This document shows, one piece after another, positions 55,965-64,000 of a stretch of DNA of 64,000 nucleotides. Position 1 is the stretch's first letter, and the number at the start of each line of letters is the position of its first letter. Both the position numbers and the translations under genes were made by a program. The stretch is from Anodontia alba (lineage: Eukaryota; Mollusca; Bivalvia; Lucinida; Lucinidae), in NCBI GenBank assembly GCA_964016985.1, contig OZ024833.1, positions 61,996,963 to 62,060,962 on the forward strand, read 5' to 3'. The notes beneath the pieces are model-generated. The model had not been told where the DNA came from, ran no database searches, and was given only the letters and a program-made list of their open reading frames with translations.

Positions 55965-55998
55965 TTTTTGTTTTTGTTGTTGTTGTTTTTTTTTTTCA
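55965..55998. repeat. T/G low-complexity tract
   Basis: TTTTTGTTGTTGTTGTTTTT-type tract just upstream of the reverse-transcriptase relic. Confidence 0.8.
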
Positions 55999-56039
55999 CT
56001 TCTATATCTGAGGATCATAAGCATTATAACATGGTTTTG

Positions 56040-56640
56040 CCAAAAAGTTTGTGCTGATCTTTCCTTTCTTCTTGATAATAGCTTAATTCGGTTTGGTATG
56101 GAGTTACATCAACAAACAGTAGGTATACCGACAGTACTAAGTGTGCTCACTACTCACCCCTCTTTGCATACACTGCATTGCAGATGTGTTTCTCTTTTGG
56201 TACCAGTGAGACATTATGGTGTCCCTTCTCACAAAAAATCCAGCTGATGTTATTGGAGCATGAAATTAATAAAACCTCGATATTTAGATGACTTACTTAA
56301 TATGGATAGTGATTATTTTGATTAAATAGTAGATAAGGTTTATCCACAAGAACTCTATCTAAACAAAGCTCATGCCTCTGATACAAAGGCACCCGTTTCT
56401 GGATTTGACTTATCAGTTTATCAGTACATAAATGATATAATCTCTACCAAAGGTTATGTAAAGCGGATTACCTTGATTTTGATGTTGTATTGTTTTCAAT
56501 CAGTTTTGAATGGTGACGTCACTAGTACTACATCCTTTGGCGTATTTATTTCTCAACTCATTCATTTTGCCAGGGCATTTACTATGCTTAAGACCAATTT
56601 CAGACATTCCTTTTTGCCTGGCACTTTACTCAGGAGACGT
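56040..56640 (+). pseudogene. Reverse-transcriptase relic (YLDD), retroelement
   Basis: The first frame gives SFLLDNSLIRFGMELHQQ and TVGIP, where related reverse transcriptases have a conserved GIPMG motif (family knowledge); the frame then decays. A second frame gives RYLDDLLNMDSDYFD, the YxDD catalytic motif, at 56281-56292, followed by a stop at 56323. VYPQELYLNKAHASDT continues after the stop. A third frame (about 56500-56575) gives SFGVFISQLIHFARA. These blocks are in the right order for one retroelement type found in molluscs and cnidarians, possibly Penelope-like or a related group; I am unsure which. Two or more frameshifts and a stop make it dead. Confidence 0.75.
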
Positions 56641-57300
56641 AAATAGGCAAACTTCTACCACGACTAAATTCAAACCGTTTTGTCCTAATATCAAATAATT
56701 GCATCTTTTCCCATAGTGAACATGGCTGCAAAGAACCAAAAATCGATAGTGTAGGTAGATTGGAGGTATATTTTTAACAAGTTTCACTGAACAATACATT
56801 TGATAGATTTTCTGCCATATTTAACAAGAGAGACAACTTTTCTGACTCCTTGTTTGCTTTTCCGAACGCAAAATTTATTTTGAAAAGGAGTCCAATCTAA
56901 AAGAAAAGACTTTGTTCCCCATGGGCAAAAATTCTTTTCTTTCAGAGTAGACCCCTTTTCAGTAGAAGACTCTTAGGCTCCGTGCAGTATTGAGCTTAAG
57001 AATAGGTTACATGACCACTCTTATGATTTTACATGCGATTCGGCGAATAGTTTATTACGTGTATCTAGTCCATATCTTTTTAGAAGTTTTATACGCTCGT
57101 TCTAAGGCTATTTTTCATATGATGCATTATCTTAATTGGATGAACTATGATTTTACGTATTCACATAGAGTTTTTATCCCTTTTAAAAAATGCAAATGTG
57201 ATATGTCTCATGATTTTAGAACTGCTTGCCTTTTATGTCTCAAAAATGTGCCATTACTTGTGTTTTATATGAATTTTGTGCCTGTGTTTTGATATTTGTA
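56640..57300 (+). other. Unassigned stretch, possibly retroelement 3' region
   Basis: One frame reads KNRLHDHSYDFT and LLRVSSPYLFRSFIRSF before stops; another is open as a 100-residue frame (56990-57292). I recognise neither. It lies between the RT relic and a LINE-like tail. Confidence 0.3.
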
Positions 57301-57319
57301 TATATATGTATATAGTTAT

Positions 57320-57412
57320 TTTATAGAGGGCCGCAAGGTAGAATAGCTTTTAAGCTAATTTGTGTTACCCTCTTAAAACAATGTATAAATAAAATAAATA
57401 AATAAATAAAAA
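57320..57412 (+). repeat. LINE-like 3' end with AAATA tail
   Basis: GAGGGCCGCAAGGTAGAATA, TTACCCTCTTAAAACAATG, then ATAAATAAAATAAATAAATA. A GAGGG/CCCTC stem before a short AT-rich tandem tail is characteristic of CR1/Jockey-type 3' ends (family knowledge). Confidence 0.5.
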
Positions 57413-57475
57413 AGACAAAAACAAATTAGAAGGAGTTGTCTTCCCTGAAGATGTATCCATTCCCCTTAAATGGAA

Positions 57476-57690
57476 AAAAAGGTAAGAGAAAAGTCCAGGG
57501 AGTGCCACAATCACAAACCGCAGTCCTTCCCAGACACCAAGAGGAAGAGGAAACCGACAAATCCAAACAAGCACAAATCGAACAAATGTATGAAAAGCAC
57601 TAAGATTAGCTCTCTCTTCCCCAAGCGAGGTAATCGCAATGCTAAAAGGACTGAAAAACACAAGAATAAAATGACACAAGGAAGTCTAAC
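57476..57690 (-). repeat. DR1 copy 3
   Basis: GGTAAGAGAAAAGTCCAGGG to AATGACACAAGGAAG. Closest to the 43814 copy; the outer part beyond the ACACAAGG word is missing. Confidence 0.82.
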
Positions 57691-57792
57691 ATAACTTTGA
57701 ATATGTGGCTAAATGAAATACGCGTCTAATGCTGTAATAGTCTATCTTAAATGATCGTTCGTATCTTACGCCTGTTCCTATACTGAAAGAAG

Positions 57793-58087
57793 TTGTTGTT
57801 GTGCGGATTTTTAACGCTACCAGGCACCCGAGGCACATAGAGGCAGCGGCGATTGCTATGATGTAGATGTATTTGTACAGCCTTGCTTTCATGGATCACC
57901 CATGCACACTTGGTGCCGCTGTCTATCACCAAGCGCCGACCTGTCCACTTTATACTCAACCCAGGGCACGTCGAGTATGAGCTAGGCGTAATAATGATCT
58001 GAAAATTGTCTCGACCCGAGCGGGATTCGAACCCACGATATCCCGCTTGAAAGTCGAGTGCACTAACCACTAGGCCACCCAGCTCAC
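57793..58087 (-). mobile_element. tRNA-SINE (family S-II), with target duplication
   Basis: On the minus strand: head GAGCTGGGTGGCCTAGTGGT, TAGTGCACTCGACTTTC, B-box GGTTCGAATCCC; body TCATACTCGACGTGCCC, GTCGGCGCTTGGTGATAGAC; 3' end GGTAGCGTTAAAAATCCGC and a CAA tail. ACTGAAAGAAG at 57782-57792 and 58088-58098 is a perfect 11-bp target duplication. The 128-residue minus frame is just this SINE read through. It is not a tRNA gene. Confidence 0.9.
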
Positions 58088-58189
58088 ACTGAAAGAAGGG
58101 CGAATGTATAATTTGTTTACAGTTTCTTTTCACAGTTAATGAACAATGACAAATTCATACTCCATGAAAATTTCTTATTCGCCCTAAAT

Positions 58190-58365
58190 ATTTATGTTAC
58201 CAAGAAGGGTAATTTGTCAGTTTCTAGAGAAAGAATGTGCACAAGTACATGTACTGGTTAACCGCTTAAGGGACTAAGCCTGCCCAGGAAAAGTCTGTTG
58301 GTAAACTCACCGGCTTGACATGATGTTAATTGTGTTTGTTGGGTCGTTAAACACCAAATAATTCA
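58190..58365 (+). repeat. tRNA-SINE S-I, 3' half
   Basis: AAGGGTAATTTGTCAGTTTC, AGAATGTGCACAAGTAC, GGTTAACCGCTTAAGGGAC, TAAGCCTGCCCAGG, GCTTGACATGATG and GGGTCGTTAAACACC. No head. Confidence 0.72.
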
Positions 58366-58449
58366 AAATTAAGACATTTCACTTTCTCAACGTACTTATC
58401 CTTAAAATTGAACAGGTCCCTTTTTACTGCATCTAAAACAGCTGAAGGA

Positions 58450-58550
58450 GTGACATACAGTGTAGACCCTGGTCAGACGCCGCGTTTTGCGGCGTCTGAC
58501 CAGTGTCTACATTGTTTGCTCAGGCCTGTCAGCTTCAATTTTTAGGGTAA
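58450..58550 (+). repeat. Core-B element, near-perfect hairpin
   Basis: CATACAGTGTAGACCCTGGT, CAGACGCCGCGTTTTGCGGC, GTCTGACCAGTGTCTACATT, then GCTCAGGCCTGTCAGC and TTTAGGGTAAATA. Confidence 0.75.
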
Positions 58551-58774
58551 ATATTTTACACACAGCCTTCTTTACATATTTATGTTTGTGTTGGCAATAT
58601 CATGCATAGCTTTGGGTCACTTTCTATTTAGTCATTCATCATCTGTTATTGCTAAGACTTCGTCTACCAGTAACGGTAATTTGAGGATAATTTATACGGT
58701 AGAATCTCAGAGGATTTCCCAGTACAACACATCCTGAAATATCAATGACTGGCCGTAGATGAACTGTTTTTTAT

Positions 58775-59018
58775 AGCTAAAAAGAGACCAGAAGTGGTAC
58801 CACTCACAAATGATTTTGTTTCCCCTACATAGGTGCTGTGCAGGAGAGATCAAATGCATGTCATAAAGAACTGATCATGAGATCCCAACAAGGTGTTGTA
58901 AAGAGGCCTTCTGAAGGGTAATAAATTTCGTAGTACAATGGCTGTGCCCTGGCTAATGTGATATTACCTATGGAACAGATAAATAAGCCAGTACTTATTT
59001 CCCCTATTGGACCTTGGT
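58775..59018 (+). repeat. Dispersed repeat, second copy of 7965-8190
   Basis: It carries the same ordered words as 7965-8190 (TGGTACCACTC, GAGAGATCAAA, AAAGAGGCCTTCTGA). Similarity ends at about 59018, exactly where the long-inverted-repeat element begins. Confidence 0.75.
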
Positions 59019-59862
59019 AGGGTGACTTTCAAGACTGAAAAATTGTGAACCCGGACCACCCCAACCCCCCCCCCCCGCCCGTACAACAAGATGTGTCATA
59101 TATCAAAATGTTCCTCATCCTCTGTAGTTTCTGAAACTGCCGGCATAAATTGGCATAAATGATGGCGAACCGAGAAATCCAATATGGCCGCCAACATGGC
59201 CGCCAAATACTAAAAGTCTGCTTTTGAAGCCTAAATCGTCTTCTGGTTGTTCTAGTATGCATGCAAAATATATATTATGATTAATATGTACTCATTACAG
59301 ACAATACTATTTATTTAAATACAAAAAGAAGCATGATCGAAACATTTTTTTTAAAGACAAAATCAGAGGACAAATCACCAATTTTTGGTCTAAAAATAGA
59401 GCACTCAGAAGAAACAGAAGTTCCCTAAAATTACTTAAGCAATATTACTTGCTTCATTTTAATTTAAACAACACACCAGTTATCATTGCCAATTTAAACA
59501 TCATGTTTCTGTTGAAAATATTAAACCAGTATTGAACAGTAAGCAATTTGTTACCCCTACCCCCACCATTCGATTTCAAATTTTCTGAACTGATGCTTGT
59601 GAAGCTTGACAAGAGACAATAAAAGAGATGAAAAAGATGGGCAGAATAGTAAACTATTTCATTTATCAACATCTTTTAATTAGGAATCATTTGAATTTCT
59701 TCATAGTTCAAGTTTTAAATTACAGACATAATAACAAATAAGAAACACTGACCTGGGTAAAATTGGCTTGATAATGTTTACTATAATACCGACAGAAACT
59801 GTTATGGAGGGAAACTTTAAAAGTACATGTATGTAAACATGGTAAATAAATTAATTGAAACC
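59019..59862 (+). repeat. Left inverted repeat of the large element
   Basis: Blocks matched, in inverted order, at the right end: GTGAACCCGGACC, CGGCATAAATTGGCA, ATGGCCGCCAA, AGTCTGCTTTTGAAGCCTAA, TTTAAACAACACACCAG, TTGTTACCCCTACCCC, GTAAAATTGGCTTG and AATAAATTAATTGAAAC. A C13 run (59066-59078) replaces a short G run of the other arm. Confidence 0.82.
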
Positions 59863-60109
59863 AAATCTAGAAGGAAATGGTAAGTGTATTTATAAACTAT
59901 CATACACATGCAGACATTTTGCAGAAAATGTAAAGTCGACTTTTGAAGAGTGTCCTATAATCGACTTATCCATCCATCATGGACACTTCGTGATCCAGTC
60001 TGTGGACAGTCAGCGGAAAATACAAAAAGCTATTTTGATGTATTTGACATACTCGAGCTACTGAATTCCCTTTCTAATGCCACTTTTCATTACTAAGGCT
60101 AAGCTGTGG

Positions 60110-60300
60110 GCCATGCATCTTCGCGCCAGTTGATTTTATCATTAACCCAATGGGCAGAAATTGCCTACTCTGCCTATTCAGTGGGAACTGCTCGTGAGCT
60201 GCCCATTCTGCCTACTACATGTTCATTGGCTGGCATTGAACTCGGTACCTCTAGCAGTAGAGTCGTGCAGTAACCACTTAGTTAATCACACTCTACATGG
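60110..60300 (-). repeat. tRNA-like SINE fragment inside the large element
   Basis: The minus strand reads TGATTAACTAAGTGGTTACT, GCACGACTCTACTGC and B-box-like GAGTTCAATGCC. The remainder (GCCTACTCTGCCTATTCAGT on plus) belongs to the GCCTACTCTG class at 61220. Confidence 0.5.
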
Positions 60301-61219
60301 GCTACTTGGATAGGTTTTTCAAAATATCTGTCCTTTAAAACAGCGATGTTCGGGCAGGTGGGCGTCGGACGAGCGGGCGGGCGTCGTCCCAGGTTAGCCT
60401 TTTGGTTAACTTTTTTCAAAGTTATGTTACCTTTATTCTTCAATGCATTGTTTTCATATTTGGTAGGGATGAAGAGGAGGACCAGCAGGTGTTTCCCATG
60501 CAAGAGAGACAACTCTCACTTTCTTCATTATTTAAAAACCCATCCATAATGCCTTTAGGCGTTTTTCTTGTTTTACAGAAAAAAAATGTTCACGGAGGGA
60601 GCAAATTCCTTCCTAGAAGAGTTGTTCCCATTTGGAAAGGGACTGAAAACCAGGGAAGCGAAGTCGTGTTTCCAACAGAACTCACTTGACCATGGACAAG
60701 TAAATTCAAATTTTCTCGACTGAGCAATCGATGCTGGGTTTGTACCTTTATGATACCTTATGGTTATGCATTGATTACAGTGGTATCAGTAACAACCCTC
60801 TGCGTTATTGGACCTTCAGCTTATGCTTAACTGATCTAGGGCTTATAATGGGGTCTCAGTTTGATAATTCAAGCAATAACCATAACCCCATCATGTGAAA
60901 ATCTCCGTGTACATGAATAAGACAAGCAGATCTATGTATCTTAATGTATAGTCAGTATTACACCAGATTTACATATTTATGGCAGTAACTTGCTTTGATA
61001 TGTAACAGGAAAAAGATATTGAATTAAATTAAGTGAATTAAACGTTTTTCTACCTATAACAAGCATAGTAGTTATGTTCACTAATAAACAAACAGGTAGT
61101 CTACTTACATTCACTGCAATAAAATTCTGTTTAATCTAAAACATCCTAAATGCACATTTTTAAAGCTTTATCACAACAAAGACTTTGCAATCAAAATGGG
61201 TGCTATATTTTCCGGCCAA

Positions 61220-61625
61220 CTTCACCTGACAAAGGATTTAGGTCAAAGTAGAGCTGCCTACTGCGCCTAATAATTGCATAAAGTAAACCCAGCTGGAGCT
61301 ACCTACTCTGCCTACTGCAGAAAACAAAATAAGCTTGAGTTGCCTACTCTGTCTAGAGGACAAAATAAATTAAATTTGAGTTGCCTACTCTGACTATAGT
61401 AAAAATAAATTAAGTTGGTGTCGCCTACTCTGCCTGTTGTACAAAACAAACATACTTTGAGCTGCCTACTGGTTGCCTATTCTGTCCATAGGCTGCCCAT
61501 AAGCAGCAAGAAGGGCAACAAATAGGCAGCTTTTGCCTACTGGAGCTGCCTACAGATTAAATGTAAAACAGTAGGCCGTCCATAGGCTGCCAGCAGGCAG
61601 CCTATAGGCAGCCTCTTTTTCTTTT
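61220..61625 (+). repeat. GCCTACTCTG minisatellite-like array
   Basis: The word TG(A/G)G(C/T)TGCCTACTCTG recurs about every 45-60 bp from 61275 to 61470. It then becomes dense AGGCAGCCTATAGGCAGC palindromes (61540-61612). Confidence 0.75.
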
Positions 61626-62379
61626 ATCATTTGGGAGAGTTCATTGGGTGAAAAAAAACTCCTGCTGCAGCCCTTCAGGTTTTGAAATTCTGTTTTGTAG
61701 GAAAACTGTGGCTTGGTGCAAAATCAAGACATCGCTCGATTCTAAATCTTTGAACTTATCAGAGAGGTATGTGTTGCAGTCTTCTGATTCAGGATTTTTC
61801 CAGCTTACATACTTTGTCATGGGCTTTCATAAAATTTAACAGAAGATCCAACCCCTAGAATAAACATCAGTCCAGGACAAATCTGTTTTATGCTTTTTTA
61901 TGTACATTGTTTTAAACTTATATTTACCAATGGATACATCATTTTCTCTTTCAAATTTCTATTAAGCGTGACCTCAAAAATGATAATTCAAATAGACATT
62001 TTTCCAGTATCAACCTTTCCTTTCAGTATTCTTTAAACTGGCTTCAGCTTTCTGTAATTTGCTTTGCTCAGGCAGGGTTTTAAATACAATTCTTTCTTTC
62101 AACAGTATAAGTGGCACGACAACTTTTTTTCTTAATGACTCATTGCTTCATCAGCAACAAATATCCCTTTGAATTTAAGTTACAATTTACGGATATTAAT
62201 ATTATGCAGCAAACTGCACACATAGCTGTTAACCAATTATGGTTGGTAACTTTGCTTTCCTATTTTATTGCACGAAGGTGAGTCGGTCCTCCGACAATGA
62301 CAGCTCCCTCCTCAATCTGATTAAGACGGTTGACACCTGACTATGAATGTCTGCATGTGGTCGGGCCAATTGTGGTCCT

Positions 62380-62695
62380 ATTTGTGGTATTCTTGTGTTC
62401 AGATTGCCATTGAGCTTTTTGCTTTGTTTCTTCACAGTGTTTAAGATTATATGTACTTCACTGTGATGTTTCACTGATGAGGTACAGGACCCCAATGTGA
62501 ACCAAACATTATTTTTATAATTTGGGGCTGCATCAGATTCAATAGTGATGAGGTTTTTCATAAAAATAGTTTAGCCCACAGTAGTTTTTTCAACCGATTT
62601 GCTTTGTCATTGTTTTTCCTCATCTCTCTTTCTTTTGAAGTCTAGGAAAGGAAGGCTGTGCTTCGTGATTGTGGCATTGCCCATTGACTTTCTAA
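62380..62695 (+). repeat. DR2 copy 4, uninterrupted
   Basis: TTAAGATTATATGTACTTCAC, GATGAGGTACAGGACCCC, GGGGCTGCATCAGATTC, CCCACAGTAGTTTTTTCAAC and GGAAGGCTGTGCTTCGTG. It serves as the unbroken reference for the other DR2 copies. Confidence 0.72.
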
Positions 62696-62734
62696 AAATT
62701 GTGGATATCTTCTGCGATTAAAAGCCAATAGTGG

Positions 62735-62975
62735 CTCTGTTTCTGTCTCATAACTATAATGTTTGAGTTGTGGATAGCTTCTGGCTGTTAGAAGCTGCTG
62801 CTGGCTATATAGCCACTAGTGACTGACATAGCTGGTAGCGACTGATACTTGTGGCAATATTGCAGCAATAGAGCAACTGGCCGTTATCACTGGCTACTTT
62901 CTGGAAAGCAGTTGTGTCTACTGAATTTTATAGCGGCTTTATTGCAGCTACAAAGCCACTTTAATGCTACTACCT
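62735..62975 (+). repeat. GCCACTAGTGACTG-rich block
   Basis: Repeated short words (AGCTTCTGGCTGTTAGAAGC, AGCCACTAGTGACTG, TGGCTAC, GCAGCTACAAAGCCACT), irregularly spaced with small hairpins. No frame. Confidence 0.5.
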
Positions 62976-63200
62976 TTTCATTTCTATAAGGGTTAGGAAA
63001 ATAAGTGAAAATTCGGAAGCCCACCCACGGGATTTTTGACACTAAATTAGAACTCAGGGGTCCCGTGTCAGAGGTATGGAATAGGACATAAAATTTTCAA
63101 AATGATCTAATACCCGGAGGTAACCCTGCCACCCCTTTCAGAGGAAAATATTTATAGGTGCATATTGTATTATTACAAGTGCCTTTCATTTCTATATTTT

Positions 63201-64000
63201 GTTTCAATTAATTTATTGACAAGTTTACATGGTTTCAAAGTTTCCCGCCACAAGTTTTGTCGGTGTCACAGTAAATATTGGCAAGCCAATTTTATCCAAG
63301 TCCTTATTTCTTATTTATTGTTCAGTCTGTAAATTAAAACTTAAATTCTGAATCAAATTGAATCATTCCTGGAAAACAGAAGTTGATAAGTGAAATAGCT
63401 TGCCATACTGCCTGCCTTTATCATTTTTTTCTACTGTCGTTTATCAGTCATTACCAGAGTCAGTTCAGAAGCGATGAAATCAAATGATAGGGGTAGGGGT
63501 AAAAAACTGCTCACTAATACTAGATTACTATTTCATACGGAAACATGAGTTTTGAGCAGGCCATGGTACCTGGTGTGTTGTTTAAATTAAACTCAGGTAA
63601 GAAATACCACTATAGTAATTTTCAAGAACTTCTGTTACCGTTCATTACATCATTTTTAGACCTAATATTGACCTTTTGACCCCTAAAATTGCCTTTAATT
63701 TTTAAATTAGGCTTCTTTTTGTATCTAAATAAATAGTCTTGCTGTAATGAGTTAAGGGCAATCTAAATATACATTTTGTATGCCTACTACACAAACCAGA
63801 AGACGATTTAGGCTTCAAAGGCAGACTTTTAGTATTTCGCGGCCATGTTGGCGGCCATATTAGATTTCTCGGCTCGCCATCATTTTTGCCAATTTATGCC
63901 GGTAGTTTCAGAAACTTCAGACAATAGGGAACATTTTGTTGTACCGGGGGGTCCGGGTTACCCCTAGAAAGAGTGGCCAGTTTCATTCATTGTCACCCTA
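63201..64000 (-). repeat. Right inverted repeat of the large element
   Basis: Reverse complement of 59019-59862 with roughly 75-85% identity by eye. It ends at CACCCTA on the last base, so the right flank and any target duplication lie outside the window. Confidence 0.82.

Larger units (their letters stand above)
59019..64000. mobile_element. Large element with inverted repeats of about 0.8 kb
   Basis: The left end TAGGGTGACTTTCAAG and the right end TTGTCACCCTA (last window base) are inverted, and homology continues inward for about 0.8 kb. Total length is 4982 bp, interior about 3.3 kb. Ends could read TA-GGGTGAC..GTCACCC-TA with a TA target site (inference). The interior has no long frame: it holds a tRNA-like piece, a GCCTACTCTG array, a DR2 copy and AT-rich DNA. 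I cannot assign a transposase family. Confidence 0.78.

Noticed and set aside
57747..58133. 128-residue minus-strand frame, the longest in the window
   Set aside because: It coincides with an S-II SINE flanked by an 11-bp target duplication.

Overview
The window looks like nuclear DNA of a bivalve mollusc, probably a heterodont clam or mussel. The evidence is indirect: AT-rich sequence, no bacterial-style gene packing, tRNA-derived SINEs, many short non-autonomous DNA transposons with palindromic centres, and repeat classes familiar from clam genomes (CCGCCACACG, TTAGCTCACCTGA and GATCAG-CTGCGC types). I could run no database search, so the taxon is an inference.

I find no intact protein-coding gene. 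The open frames are short and almost all lie across repeats or T-rich and TA-rich low-complexity DNA. The only convincing coding remnants are two broken retroelement pieces: a LINE (CR1/Jockey-like) reverse-transcriptase C-terminus on the minus strand at about 29.9-30.7 kb, and a frameshifted reverse-transcriptase fragment with a YLDD motif on the plus strand at about 56.0-56.6 kb. The region is best read as intergenic or intronic DNA built by nested insertions.

Main components. MITE-1 (about 21 copies, 0.28 kb): ends read CATYACGAAAACA..TGTTTTCGTRATG, the two subterminal arms differ, and the centre is a long perfect palindrome (core-A, GAACCGCCTC/GAGGCGGTTC). MITE-2 (7 copies), MITE-3 (5) and MITE-4 (2): pogo/Tigger-like, with TA target sites and CAG..CTG ends. 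MITE-5, MITE-6 and related families: ends based on TTAACCC, with a second hairpin (core-B, GCAAACAGTGTAGATCC). Fold-back elements with visible 8-bp or 9-bp target duplications. Two or more tRNA-SINE families, some with clear target duplications. DR1 and DR2: dispersed repeats of about 0.25-0.3 kb.

Layout. 0-13 kb: MITEs, a 154-bp tandem array, a T-rich duplication, a TA microsatellite inside a MITE-2. 13-29 kb: dense MITEs, nested MITE/SINE/fold-back insertions, and a 479-bp inverted repeat at 27.6-28.1 kb. 29-41 kb: LINE remnant, SINEs, fold-backs, a local duplication at 37.7-38.5 kb, an inverted pair of MITE-4. 41-59 kb: fold-backs interrupted by DR1, core-B elements, SINEs, the second retroelement remnant. 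59.0-64.0 kb: one large element with inverted repeats of about 0.8 kb whose right end coincides with the last base of the window.

The most interesting signals are (1) two palindromic cores shared by transposon families whose ends are unrelated, as if the centre were an exchangeable cassette; (2) deletions in MITE-1 that break at the palindrome apex; (3) the 5-kb element with long inverted repeats and no recognisable transposase; and (4) the 220/207-bp fold-back with 9-bp target duplications.
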